64,000 nt of DNA from Meghimatium bilineatum (taxonomy: Eukaryota; Mollusca; Gastropoda; Stylommatophora; Philomycidae). Positions 31,870-42,676 of this stretch are shown here, one piece after another; position 1 is the first letter of the stretch; the number at the start of each line of letters is the position of its first letter. The position numbers were made by a program, and so were the translations under genes. Location of the stretch: the NCBI GenBank assembly GCA_034231615.1, contig CM067317.1, positions 48,551,376 through 48,615,375 of the forward strand, written 5' to 3'. Under the pieces are notes generated by a model that had not been told where the DNA came from, searched no databases, and saw only the letters and a list, made by a program, of their open reading frames with translations.

Positions 31870-32335
31870 ATGAATCCAAGCTAGGCTTGTCGACAAAGGT
31901 TGTATTAGTTGCTGTCTGTTATACCTACTCCTGGAACAACCGCATTCTTCCTTCTATTCACGTAAATATATACAATCTACGCCGACCAATAGTTTACAAG
32001 CTCTATTGCAGCGGGGTTCAATGTGCAAGCGATAAGCACGTGCTCTGCTCAACATATGTTTATTTACTGGCGGCACACCATTGTTTATTTATCGCTGACA
32101 ATGAACGTGGCCCCGTGTGCAGGAGCACAATCTCCAAACAAAAGAAACTGAGCACTGCCGACACGCCCAATTATACTTTACGTGGATGAGACAAATACTA
32201 GTTTTGTTAGTTACACCAGTTTACAGTAAAAACACGAAGGTTTTATGTCATCCTAAAAACAGACTGAATTTTCTTTGCTGGCGTTATTTGTTGAAAATGT
32301 TCCATGCGTCTTTATTGCTGATGTGTGTAAATCTA
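31870..32335. other. Unassigned sequence
   Basis: Non-repetitive, less AT-rich around 31940-32150. Frames of about 100-120 codons overlap here with no recognisable domain. Confidence 0.35.
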
Positions 32336-32339
32336 AGTA

Positions 32340-32545
32340 ATCAAGTATTATTGAATTTTGGTTTTGTCGTTTTGGTTTTGTTTTATTGTTATCGTTGTTT
32401 TTTCGTAATTTCTGGTTTTGTTTTATTGTTATCGTTGTGTTTTCTTAATTTTTGGTTTTGTTTTATTGTTATCGTTGTGTTTTCTTAATTTTTGGTTTTG
32501 TTTTATTGTTATCGTTGTGTTTTCTTAATATTTGGTTTTCTTATT
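32340..32545. repeat. 40-bp T/G-rich minisatellite (about 5 copies)
   Basis: Units around TTTTGGTTTTGTTTTATTGT and TATCGTTGTGTTTTCTTAA. Similar T/G-rich sequence resumes at 33056, so the LINE at 32590 may have landed within this tract. Confidence 0.93.
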
Positions 32546-32589
32546 GAATCTTGATTTTGCGTTTCGATTTTTGGTTCTGATATTACACT

Positions 32590-33058
32590 AGAAACAAAGA
32601 AAGCGCTTTTCAACACCATTTTCTTACCAACATTGTGTTATCAGTGTCAAACTTGGACATTAGATTCTAGAACAATACATAAGATTAACACCGCTGAAAT
32701 GAAATGTGCGAGACGTATGATTGGAGTTAGCTTGAGAGACAAAATCAGGAATGAAACACCAAGGAAACAACTAGGGATCAAGTCAGCAATAGAATACATC
32801 CAGAAACAACAAGTTAAATGGTACGGCCACATAACCAGACAGAAAGAGCAAAGTATTATCCAAAAAACACTTAACAAACGATACGAAAACAGTCGACCTA
32901 TTGGATGCCCTCGTAAAAGGTGGATAGATTGTGTATTAGAGACACTCGGAAATATAAAAGCAGAAGAGGCAAATAGAAGGGGAGAAGATCGTACACTCAC
33001 TATCCCATCAACACCGAAAGGTGCATGAGGACAGAAAGAAGAAGAAAAAGAAGAAGAT
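32590..33058 (+). pseudogene. LINE C-terminus with (AAG)n tail (FADD family)
   Basis: A 131-codon open frame (32633-33028) encodes the end of a non-LTR retrotransposon ORF: CYQCQTWTLDSRTIHKINTA, EMKCARRMIGVSLRDKIRNE, KWYGHITRQKEQSIIQKTLN, SRPIGCPRKRWIDCVLETLG, EDRTLTIPSTPKGA. The ORF is followed at once by an AGAAAGAAGAAG tail. Copy 54975-55315 shares most of the DNA. A longer but more diverged relative is 35290-37085. 5'-truncated; the first ATG is not a true start. Confidence 0.85.
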
Positions 33059-33059
33059 T

Positions 33060-33320
33060 TTTGGTTCTTGTTTTTATGTTTTGATTTGTTCCCACGAGTT
33101 ATATTTTGTTACGTTCCTGATAGTCTTTTTTTTTTGTTCTTAATTTTTGTTTCTTTTCTTGATCTTTAGTTTAATTTTTTTGTTTCTAATTTTGTTCTGT
33201 TTTTGATTATTGCTTTTAATCTAGATTTTAATTTTAGTTTTTCTTTTATCTTGATTTTTGTTTTAGCTTTTGTGGTAGAGATTTTTAATTTTGTTGTTAG
33301 TTTTGGTTTTTTTGGTAGAA
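33060..33320. repeat. T-rich low-complexity tract
   Basis: Long runs of TTTTTGTTT, TTAGTTTAATTTT and similar with scattered G. The 65-codon + frame over it is compositionally driven. Confidence 0.8.
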
Positions 33321-33477
33321 AGTTTTCATCTCTTGATGTTACTCACTGTCATACAAATAACTTGTCTAGGTTCGGAGGGAGGTTCAATGTGATTTCATGA
33401 TCTTTTCCATCCACTTCACGTTTGGAGAGGATGCTGTGTGCTAATCTGTGCTTTAAATATTAAATTTCGAACTCTGT

Positions 33478-33572
33478 TGGACTGGTTAGCTTACCCTCTA
33501 TGGGACTGGATAACTTACCCTCTATGGGACTGGTTAGCTTAGCCTCTATGGGACTGGTTAGCTTAGCCTCAT
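33478..33572. repeat. 24-bp minisatellite (4 copies)
   Basis: Units around CTATGGGACTGGTTAGCTTA plus GCCT. Confidence 0.92.
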
Positions 33573-33579
33573 TTTACTT

Positions 33580-33985
33580 ACTTCCTATCATTAAATGCAT
33601 GTTCTATTTTCTCAAGATTGAAGTGGGTGGTGTAGTTGACCACTGCAAAGCTCCCCCTCCTAGTATATATACGATTGATTCTACTACAGTAGTAGTTTTG
33701 GACATATAAATGATGAAGACTATATGACTAAGTGACCGGCTTCATATTGTCTCGTCAGTCGTGGTTTGCAAATAAATACTCATTTGGTGTACCCTGATAT
33801 CAGATAGTGGGTACGAAGACTTGTAAATGTACGAGTATAAACAAATTTATATACTTTGTCGCTGCTTCCTTAGTCGGTCAGTTTCTGGTCAACAGTTTCA
33901 CAGACAGCTCTACACGTATATAGGCAAACGTGGTGTTCATCCATCACAAGTCGTGATGACCATTTGTTACATTATTAGTCACAGT
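33580..33985. other. Unassigned sequence
   Basis: No gene or repeat recognised. Confidence 0.4.
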
Positions 33986-33989
33986 TCTT

Positions 33990-34722
33990 CTCATAAAGTT
34001 CTCCCGATTCTTCCCATGAAGTTCTCCCGACTCTTCTCATGAAGTTCTCCCGATTCTTCCCATTAAGTTTTTCCGACTATTGTCATGAAGTTCTCCCGAC
34101 TCTTCCCATGAAGTTTTCCCGACTCTTCCCATGAAGTTCTCCCGACTCTTCCCATGAAGTTCTCCCGACTCTTCTCATGAAGTTCTCCCGACTCTTCTCA
34201 TGAAGCTCTCCCGACTCTTCTCATGAAGTTCTCCCGACTCTTCCCATGAAGTTCTCCCGACTCTTCTCATAAAGTTCTCCCGACTCTTCTCATAAAGTTC
34301 TCCCGACTCTTCTCATAAGTTCTCCCGACTCTTCTCATAAAGTTCTCCCGACTCTTCTCATAAAGTTCTCCCGACTCTTCTCATAAAGTTCTCCCGACTC
34401 TTCTCATAAAGTTCTCCCGACTCTTCTCATAAAGTTCTCCCGAATCTTCCCATGAAGTTCTCCCGACTCTTCCCATGAAGTTCTCCCGACTCTTCTCATG
34501 AAGTTCTCCCGACTCTTCTCATGAAGTTCTCCCGACTCTTCCCATGAAGTTCTCCCGACTCTTCTCATAAAGTTCTCCCGACTCTTCTCATAAAGTTCTC
34601 CCGACTCTTCTCATAAAGTTCTCCCGACTCTTCTCATAAAGTTCTCCCGACTCTTCTCATGAGGTTCTCCCGACTCTTCTCATAAAGTTCTCCCGACTCT
34701 TCTCATGAAGTTCCCCCGACTC
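33990..34722. repeat. 23-bp minisatellite (about 32 copies)
   Basis: Units around TAAAGTTCTCCCGACTCTTC plus TCA, with CCCATGAAG and CTCATAAAG variants grouped in blocks. Very low divergence. Confidence 0.97.
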
Positions 34723-34774
34723 TCCCATATATCCACATATCACATGCACAAATTCTGTCTTCTATCTGTGTGTA

Positions 34775-35110
34775 CTTTATCCTTGTTTTCTAGTTGTTCA
34801 TGCAACTTTCTTCTGTAAAACCACAACTTTTTTCCATCTAATCCTCCACTTATCTGTTTATTTATTGTCAAAAACTCACATCCATTTGTTAGGCCTAGTA
34901 TTATGTATATCTAAAGAACTGTCTTTCATTTCTCTGATGACTAGGACATATTACACAGTATATTTTTCATGTTATGAATATTTTCTTAGCCTGTCTTATT
35001 CTCCTCCTTGTCTCTGATAAACGTCTTTCATCCGACGTCATCGTTGTTGCTAAATATTTGAATTTGTAGAAATGTTGTAATTGATGCTCAAAAGTGACAA
35101 GTTTATTTTG
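34775..35110 (-). pseudogene. RTE-like LINE fragment
   Basis: Reads from 35075: YKFKYLATTMTSDERRLSET, RRRIRQAKKIFITMKNILCN, then TNGCEFLTINK and LWFYRRKL. This is the region between RT and C-terminus; the same block is in frame at 48227-47970 (YGCEFLTINKLESGRLEATE). Broken by stops and a deletion. Confidence 0.75.
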
Positions 35111-35289
35111 TAATATGGCTCACACTTATCATACAACGTGCAGTTCCCTATTACATCTATATTGTTTCAAAAAAAGAAACGCAACTTTATGAAGCTACTT
35201 TTATAAAAGATATTGGTCATCATTCAACTTATCGACTGTGTCCATATGGTCATTAACTTCTCGTGGTTATATAAATTGTATCACCTATG

Positions 35290-37085
35290 GTTCATAGGGT
35301 CATGAAAGAGATGAAAGAGAAACAAAATTAAAAAAGATCTCCACACAGAATGGATAAAGTCACAAAATTATGTAGATTATGTAAACTATAGAATACAAAG
35401 CAGAAGAACAAATACAATAATAAGAGCAACGAAAGATGGGAAATCTTTCCCATCATGGGAAAGATTTGGAGCATCATTAGCAGAAAATCATAGAACTGCT
35501 ATCAGAACAATCTTTCAGATGGTTAGAAGCATGCGAACAAGAGATGATAATTACATCACAACAGATATTATTAACGACAAGAATGGAAATCTTTTAATAC
35601 ATCATTTAAAAGTCACCATGCGATGGAGAGAGTATTTCAAAGAGCTAATTAACCCCCTGGGGGAAAGAACAAAACAATACCAATAGACTTAGTGGTTTCA
35701 ACATTAGAACCAGAAATATTACAACATGAAGTAGATAGAGTGGTCAGACAAGCACCACAATATAAAACACCAGGAGTAGACAGGTTATCGTCCGAAATTA
35801 TACAAGCAACAGGAGAGTACGGCATCAAATGGTTACACATACTATTTAACACAGCATGGGCACAACAAATACTTAAGATTGGCAACAAGCAATAATTATA
35901 TCGCTGTGTATAAAGGTAGTAAAAGAGAATGTACACAATATCGCAGCATCGCACTACTAAGCCATGTAGGCAAAATGTACGCCAAAATTATAGAATCTAG
36001 GCTAAGACCCATTATAGAACCACAGCTATCTGACGAACAGATGGGATTGAGAAAAAACAGAAGCTGCACAGATGCAATTTTCATTCTCAGGCAGATAGTG
36101 GAGAAAAACATAGAATACAATAAGAACCTTTTTGTAACATTTGTAGACGAGGAGAACGCCTTCGATAGAGTAGATAGAAGTATTCTATGGCACACACTGG
36201 CTGAATATGGAGTCAACAACCACCTTATTAAAGTATGTCAAAGCTTATATGTGAACTGTGAGAGTGTAATTCGAACGAATAAAGGAACATCAAAACCATT
36301 GAATGTCACATCGGGAGTTAGGCAAGGATGCGTTTTATCACCACTCCTGTTCATCACATATATCGATAGCATTACGAAAAAAGCCAAGCTGCAAAATACC
36401 AAAGAGATACTCTTTGCCGACGATCAGGCTATAATAGCAAATAAAGAAACTGAACTTCAACGTCATCTAACATCCATGGACATCGAGTGCAAGAACAACA
36501 ACATGAAAATAAGTATAGATAAAACAGAAACCATGGCAATAGGAAGGGATACACAAATCTAAATATATCAGTGGAAAATCGAGTCATTAAACAAACCAAC
36601 ACCTTCAAATACTTAGGCGTACCATTCTTTTCTGATGGAAGAAGATAGACACCGAAATAGACATTCGTTGTAACAAAGCGAATCAAATATTGGGTCAATT
36701 ATCCCCTTTATTGCAACACAAAATGCTACCAATGTCAACAAAATAAAAAAAAAAATCCAAAGTATCTTCATTCCAACCCTGTGCTACCAATGTCAAACAT
36801 GGTCCTTAACAACAAAACATAAGAGACAATTGGTTACAACAGAGATGAGATGTCTGAGAAAAGCCACAGGAGTGACCAGAAGACACACAATTAGAAACGA
36901 TGTCATAAGAGAAAGAGTTGGTGTCATATCAATTCTACAATACATACAAAACAGATACAATGGTTTGGTTATATGGAAAGAATGCCGTGTGATTCATTAG
37001 TTTATAAAGCATATATGAAGAGAGGAAAAGCAGAAAGAAAAGCCAGGGGTAGACCTAGAGTACGCTGGATCAACAACATCAAAGA
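35290..37085 (+). pseudogene. LINE with RT domain (FADD family), longest retrotransposon remnant
   Basis: Pieces in order: RTNTIIRATKDGKSFPSWER (pre-RT); LEPEILQHEVDRVVRQAPQY and GVDRLSSEIIQATGEYGIKW (35701-35880); a frameshift near 35880; then a 227-codon frame (35879-36562) with YRSIALLSHVGKMYAKIIES, motif A FVTFVDEENAFDRVDRS (Asp90), motif B SGVRQGCVLSPLLF (145-158) and motif C FADD (179-182), so the RT catalytic Asp triad is present. After 36562 the thumb and tail continue in other frames: FKYLGVPFF, PVLPMSNMV and WFGYMERMPCDSLVYKAYMK, then ARGRPRVRWINNIKE. The endonuclease is missing and there are at least three frameshifts. It ends abruptly where a Tc1-like transposase fragment begins at 37085. 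Confidence 0.9.
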
Positions 37086-37322
37086 GTGTGGCGAGCCATG
37101 CCATCAGACATGAACCCAATAGAACACTTATGGGATGATCTCGACAGACGACTCTGCCAGCGAGAAGTGACTTCAGCCAATCTGACAGTTGTCTCTTGCA
37201 CTGTGGGAAGAGTGGACAGCCATCTCACAACAACAAATCCAACGGTTCATCGGTACCATGTCCCGGAGATGTCAATTTCTTATAGAGGTCATAGGGGGTC
37301 ATACAACTTATGTCAAGGTTGA
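37085..37322 (+). pseudogene. Tc1/mariner transposase C-terminal fragment
   Basis: Reads WRAMPSDMNPIEHLWDDLDR RLCQRE, matching the W-P-x-x-S-P-D-L-N-P-I-E-x-x-W block of Tc1-type DDE transposases, which holds the third catalytic residue (Glu of NPIEHLW). A frameshift near 37195 leads to LALWEEWTAISQQQIQRFIG and SRRCQFLIEVIGGHTTY, the usual end of the protein. The first two catalytic Asp and the DNA-binding domain are absent. No terminal inverted repeat is seen beside it. Confidence 0.88.
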
Positions 37323-37390
37323 ACATGAATGTCGTAAAATAGAATTTTGGCAGACGTTTGAAACTTGGTCTCTATTAGCACTGCAATAAT

Positions 37391-37670
37391 CTTCTTCTTC
37401 TTCTGCGTTCGTTTTCAAACTCCTGCAGATTAGCAGGATGTAATCTGGAGAACGGAATGCTTTGCCATGGTTTACAGCATTGCTGCAATATATGCGTCTA
37501 TCGGCCTGACACATCCGACTTCAGCATGGCTTTGGGTTACTGACCATATATGGGTTGGGACAGCCAACGCCATCCCATAACCTCTTTAGTCGCCTCTTAC
37601 GACATGCATGGAAGGTAAACAGTGTTGCTATTCTTTGCTCCCTTTTCAGACCCTGACAACACACGGGTGG
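37391..37670 (-). mobile_element. SINE A, full-length copy with perfect target duplication
   Basis: Left end CTTCTTCTTCTTCTGCGTTC (reversed tail), right end GACAACACACGGGTGG (reversed 5' end). The 10-bp direct repeat CTGCAATAAT flanks it at 37381-37390 and 37671-37680. Confidence 0.95.
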
Positions 37671-37767
37671 CTGCAATAATGTAGCGTTTCTTTTTTGAAC
37701 AGTGTAAGATGTATTTGAGTGACAATTTTTCTATCTGACAATATAGTACTTTATAGGACATTATAGT

Positions 37768-37892
37768 TCCGGTAAGTAAAGACTGCGAGGGAGAGGAAAT
37801 GGCTACCGCCCTCATTTGCAGAGCCTCTGAAATGTGAGATCGCTAACATCTCACACCGCTACGGCATTAATAAATGATATGGGTTACTTTAC
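37768..37892 (+). mobile_element. 3' part of the tRNA-headed SINE of 47.1 kb
   Basis: About 120 bp matching 47239-47365: GGGAGAGGAAATGGCTACCG, GAAATGTGAGATCGCTAACA and CGGCATTAATAAATGATATG. The tRNA head is missing. Confidence 0.8.
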
Positions 37893-38032
37893 TTATACTG
37901 CATTACAATTGAAAACACATACCTAGTTATGCAACAACCAACAACACTAACTCTTTATATCTTCGGTGTTTTCCTGCCGTATCCTAGTGTATTTACTAGA
38001 AGGTGGTACTGCTAGTAGAACATAATGGAAAA

Positions 38033-38311
38033 TAATACTCACGTGTGAGACAGGTAATGAAGTCCTACTGAATGACGACTAAAACACTACACACTATCAC
38101 TAACGGATGTAAATATGGTACATATAACAGAACAAAACACAGAATATAATCTACAGATGACAATACACAGGACAAAGTTATTGTCATCTGTAGATTATAT
38201 TCTGTGTTTTGTTTTGTTATATGTACCATATTTACATCCGTTAGTGATAGTGTGTAGTGTTTTAGTCGTCATTCAGTAGGACTTCATTACCTGTCTCACA
38301 CGTGAGTATTA
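38033..38311. mobile_element. Near-perfect palindrome, 132-bp arms, 15-nt spacer
   Basis: Left arm TAATACTCACGTGTGAGACA to ATCTACAGATGACAAT (38033-38164); right arm is its reverse complement (38180-38311). I find one mismatch (AACAGAACAA against AACAAAACAA). The outer arm sequence CAGGTAATGAAGTCCTACTG is related to the arm at 27604. Such symmetry suggests a recent inverted duplication or foldback element. Confidence 0.95.
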
Positions 38312-38451
38312 GTGTATTTACATGTAATTATAAAAGTTGAAACAGAAGGGTCTACTTAACTGGTTATTAAGCGGCTTGCCGGTAATAAGTTAATCTGATT
38401 TCAACAATAATATAACCTCGTTACTAACCACATATCTAACATCATTACACT

Positions 38452-38530
38452 TCTTGTTTGTTTGTTTGTTTGTTTTGCGTTCGCTCCATTGTAACCATCA
38501 CGGATATCCTTGCGATTTCCGCCGGGAGCG
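38452..38530. repeat. Dispersed repeat F with (TTTG)n, copy 1
   Basis: TTGTTTGTTTGTTTGTTTTG is followed by GCGTTCGCTCCATTGTAACC and TTTCCGCCGGGAGCGT. The inverted second copy is at 44556-44636. In the other orientation it ends (CAAA)n, like a retroposon tail. Confidence 0.75.
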
Positions 38531-38534
38531 TACA

Positions 38535-38930
38535 CTTCTTGTTGAGAATAGGAGTCGTACTTGCACCTCTTTCTTATGTAGACTTATATACACAAGAACA
38601 TTGCAAAGGTTAGCAGATCCTTGTCCTGAACATTGAAATATATGTGTCAGTCTGAATAAACATGAATATTTTTTTCTTGAATATACAGGTATATAGTTAC
38701 AATCGGATTCGAGTCTGTTATATTCTGTAAGTAATATCTTGCGCACTCTTGGGAACATACCAATAGCGTAAGAGATAGCGTACAGCTCTTGTAACGAAGA
38801 AATACTTAGCAACAGATATGGCATAATCGTAAAGAGTGTTATAATTTGTAGTATCAACAATAAGATATCGTATGGTGCAGAGAAAACTGCTGGAGTTTTA
38901 GATTGCATAAGCAAATAATTATAGCAATAC
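38535..38930. other. Unassigned sequence
   Basis: No gene recognised. The 138-codon minus frame (38914-38498) has no known domain and its 3' part overlaps repeat F. Confidence 0.4.
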
Positions 38931-38934
38931 GGAA

Positions 38935-39605
38935 GATGAGAGAAGTAAATTTAGCAATATGTAGTAGTAAATATACCAATACATAGGAGTGAATATAGCA
39001 ACAAGGAAAAGTAAATATAGCAACAAGGAAAAGTGAATATAGCAAAATGTAGAAGTAAATATAACAATATGTAGAAATAAATATAACAATATGTAGAAGT
39101 AAATATAACAATATGTAGAAGTAAATATAACAATATATAGAAGTAAATATAACAATATGTAGAAGTAAATATAACAATATGTAGAAGTAAATATAACAAT
39201 ACGTAGAAGTAAATATAACAATATGTAGAAGTAAATATAACAATACGTAGGAGTAAATATAACAATACGTAGAAGTAAATATAACAATATGTAGAAGTAA
39301 ATATAACAATATGTAGAAGTAAATATAACAATATGTAGAAGTAAATATAACAATATGTAGAAGTAAATATAACAATACGTAGAAGTAAATAAAACAATAT
39401 GTAGAAGTAAATATAACAATACGTAGGAGCACATATAGAAATAGGAGCGTAATATACATGTAGCACCATGTAAGCGCAAATATAGAAATATGTAGAAGCA
39501 AATAAAACAAAAGGGAGAAGAACAATATATAGCAATATGTAGAAGAAATTATAGCATTATGGAGAAATATAAACATAACAATATGTAAGAGTAAATATAA
39601 ATATC
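38935..39605. repeat. 22-bp minisatellite (about 30 copies)
   Basis: Units around GTAGAAGTAAATATAACAAT plus AT. Because 22 is not divisible by three, each minus frame cycles through the same 66-bp period. All three stay open for 186-240 codons (Tyr-, Leu- and Ile-rich). These are shadows, not proteins. Confidence 0.97.
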
Positions 39606-39662
39606 ATTTATATATATATAAATAATATAACTATGTAGAGATAAACATAACACTATGCAGAA

Positions 39663-39872
39663 CAGTGTTTCCCAACCTTTTTTCTACCATGCCCTATTGA
39701 ATCTTTCTAAAATTCTGTTGCACCCCTATGTAATATATACATATGTTTTATATTAAAACATTGAATAATTTGTAAACTAAGCCTAATTACAACGTGTTCG
39801 AATTGCTCCCCCCACCCCAACAGCCAATGTGCCCCCCCCTGTGGTGCGTGGGCCCCATGTTGGGAAACACTG
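39663..39872. mobile_element. hAT-type MITE
   Basis: Ends CAGTGTTTCCCAACC and GTTGGGAAACACTG are perfect inverted repeats of hAT style. Length 210 bp, no coding capacity. Flanking octamers ATGCAGAA and ATGTAAAG are an imperfect 8-bp duplication. It lies in the diverged edge of the 22-bp array. Confidence 0.85.
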
Positions 39873-40254
39873 ATGTAAAGGTAATCATAACACTATGAAG
39901 CGTAAATACAGCAATATGTAGAATCATAAATGAATAAAAATATAAAATATAGTAATAATCTATAGTATAATAGCCGTATATATTATATCCGTGCGATATT
40001 ATATCAACACGATTGGTGTCGTGAAGTATTTCAAATGTTTCTGCATCTTTGTGTAATTCTAACCTTCATGTACATCTGTCTTCGGCCACATTTTTTCAGT
40101 TATTGGGGTCAATAGGAAAGTATGTCTTTAATGCCTTACATATATCCTTATATCTAGAAGTGGTCTACTTTGAGCTATTTTCCCTCTCGGAAGTTCGACT
40201 TATCTTCTGTGGAATACGGTTGTTCTTTATTCTTCGTATTTGACCAAGTCTTCT

Positions 40255-40392
40255 GCTGAGTATTCGAATTCTTCGCCCGTTCATTCTCAAATTGTAACAG
40301 TAACTATATATTTTTAGCAGGATGTACTCCAGAGAGCGGAAAATAGTTGTTTTTGCGCCAGTGGTCGGACACATCAGACTTCGGCGATGGTA
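40255..40392 (-). mobile_element. SINE B copy
   Basis: CGTTCATTCTCAAATTG, then AGCAGGATGTACTCCAGAGA and TTGCGCCAGTGGTCGGACAC with CAGACTTCGGCG. Internal hairpin region altered. Confidence 0.65.
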
Positions 40393-40649
40393 AATAATAC
40401 GTATAATACGTTCAATGCTGCTACATCTTCCACTAACCGTTAAACGTATGTAACCATATCGCTAGTATAGTAAGCCAGCAGTACGAGAAAACTGGTTCTC
40501 GCACTTACACGTTGATTACCAAGCTTTAAGATTTTGCCTGCTGCAGTACCTCTACTTTTCTGCTTTTATTTGCTATTTAATGTGCACTATGTTGCGAAAA
40601 CAGGAGTGGTAAAATATATTCAATCCTCTGTCACACTGGAGTAAGATAA

Positions 40650-40840
40650 AAAAAATTTCCGTTACTGTATGTTTTCCTGTGAAGGAGTGCATGGAGTCTT
40701 TCTAAGGACTGTGGAAATGAAGGCCGATTTTCTAAAAGAGATGCCGCGACGTACAAGACTGATCTTGAATGTGCATCCGAAAGAAAAAAAATCCTATTCC
40801 GTGTATTGAATCCGGGACCACATAGGTCTGAGAACGTGGA
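40650..40840 (-). mobile_element. tRNA-headed SINE (family E), head-truncated copy
   Basis: Matches 10042-10230: TTACTGTATGTTTTCCTGTG, GACTGTGGAAATGAAGGCC, GCATCCGAAAGAAAAAAA. B box GGATTCAATAC on the minus strand at 40803-40813. The A-box half is cut off where LINE sequence starts at about 40840. Confidence 0.75.
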
Positions 40841-41381
40841 CAGTGTATGCTAGACATGCAAGAAAATTAAATCATTTCCATCTTACCTGCCTACGTAAAT
40901 TGCTAAACATCCATTGGTGGGACAAAGTACCAGACTACGATGTCTTGGAAAAATCAATCTCAATAAGCATTCACACACTACTTATGAAGGCGCATGCACG
41001 CTGGGCAGGTCATCTTGTGCGTATGGAGAACTCGTGTCTGCCAAAACAAATATATTATGGAGCACTCAAGGCAGGATTTTGAAAAGCTCGTGGACAGAGA
41101 AAGCGCTTCAAAGACACGTTCAAGTCCTCGCTGAAACATCTTAACATTGACGTAGGCGCTTGGGAGAGCCTCGCTCAGGATAGAACAGCATGGCGTTACA
41201 GCATTAGAACGGGAGCACTAGCGGCGGAAGAGTCCAGACAAGATACTGCAAGACTGAAGTAGGCACGTAGAAAAGAAAAAACACCTCAACCTCACACAGA
41301 TACCCTCTATTGTTGTCAATTATGCAAAAGAACATTATGTGCGCGCATTGGATTTGTTAGTCATTTAAAAACGCACTATTA
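40841..41381 (+). pseudogene. RTE-like LINE C-terminus with C2H2 tail
   Basis: Reads VYARHARKLNHFHLTCLRKL, then HTLLMKAHARWAGHLVRMEN and CLPKQIYYGALKAG. A stop and frameshift follow, then RKRFKDTFKSSLKHLNIDVG, LAQDRTAWRYSIRTG and a final finger CQLCKRTLCARIGFVSHLKT H with Cys-x2-Cys-x12-His-x3-His spacing. The tail probably binds nucleic acid in the active element. Sister of 16511-17172 but from the opposite strand. Confidence 0.88.
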
Positions 41382-41404
41382 ACTTTAATCTTTATTTTTA
41401 TTAC

Positions 41405-41900
41405 TTATTTTTATTATTATTATGGTTGAGTTTTTGAAAATGCGCTTATTTAATTCCTGCGTCATTCCGGTGCTATCATATGGATATGAGAGCTGGAAAA
41501 GCTCTTTATCTTCAGAAAAGAAATTACTGAGTTTCGAGAACAAATGTCTTCGTAGGATAACTAACACCCATTGGAGTGAATTCAAATCGAATGATAAAAT
41601 CAAAGAAGAGACACATCCAAATTTCATTACAGATGTTATCAGAAAGCGCCGTTGGTCCTACATCGGGCATGTCCTACGCGCAGACACCAACAGAATACAC
41701 GACCAATCTCTTGAATGGATACCTGCAGGCAAAAGAGCAAGGGGTAGACCAAAAGAAACACCCAGAAGAACATTTCGTAACGAAAGTACAATAATTCAAG
41801 AACTGCACAGAATATCTTTGAAAAGACAGAATTGGAGATATCTGAATATTATGCTATGCGCTAACTTCAGCGTAAAAGGAAAATGAATGAATGAATGAGT
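41405..41900 (+). pseudogene. LINE tail, LCTLFGAEGT family, nested
   Basis: A 154-codon frame (41422-41886): MRLFNSCVIPVLSYGYESWK, ENKCLRRITNTHWSEFKSND, IRKRRWSYIGHVLRADTNRI, AGKRARGRPKETPRRTFRNE and LKRQNWRYLNIMLCANFS, then an (AATG)n tail (GAATGAATGAATGAG). It sits between the coding end of the C2H2-tailed LINE and that family's downstream block (TGGTCATCGTCGATTACGAC, 41907), so it likely inserted there. Best-preserved tail of its family. Confidence 0.85.
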
Positions 41901-42109
41901 TTTTGGTCATCGTCGATTACGACGGACGAGCATCATGCGCTCCACCATTGCTCATGCCAATGCGTATTTTAGACACCATACATCTGGAGCATTGGCATGA
42001 GCTTCAAAACATTGTTTGGAACTCCAAGATATAACAACATACTCTTGTTATCACCAATCATGGCCGTTTACTTTAAGACCTACTGCCTAATGTGAAATGA
42101 AGCCTTATT

Positions 42110-42670
42110 ACCAGGGCCGTAGATACGTTTTCATACCTGAAGGGGATTTTACCTAAAAAAGGAAGGTAATTCGTTCGATTTGTGTGTGTATTTACCGCTT
42201 TTTGCCGCGCAATTTGGTGAACTTTTCTGGAGAAATCATTAATGAAAGGATTTTAACCACTTCTTTTTAGCTAACTTTCTGGTTATAAAACTCATGTACT
42301 GGTTTATTAACGCTAGACAGGTTTAAATCGTCAAAACTTAACTATCTATGGGCTTATTTATAATTGTTTCATTTGACTATTCTTGTTATTTTTTTGGCTA
42401 ACTATGATTACACTTTGTGTGACAGCAAATAATCATAAAAGGAATAATAAAATTAGTCATTTAAACAGCTAGATTTCCTGTTAACCAACAGGTCTTTTAT
42501 TGTCGACGGTCACGCCCAAACCTACACGTGTAAAACCTATTTCAGCGTTTAGACCCAGAAAGGTTACCTCTGTCTTAAATTAAAAGTCGAATGAAAACAA
42601 AATGAAGTAAGAAAAACCGTATAGATAACAGAAAAAAACCCTCCAAGAAAGCAGAAATAGAAAATAAAAT
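42110..42670. other. Unassigned AT-rich sequence
   Basis: No gene or array recognised. Confidence 0.4.
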
Positions 42671-42676
42671 AAATAC

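Noticed and set aside
33060-33320. Phe-rich + frame
   Set aside because: Driven by T-rich low-complexity DNA; no other coding evidence.
38854-39576. Three overlapping 186-240-codon minus frames resembling hydrophobic membrane proteins
   Set aside because: They arise from a 22-bp array read in all three phases. Identical peptide periods in each frame show they are shadows.
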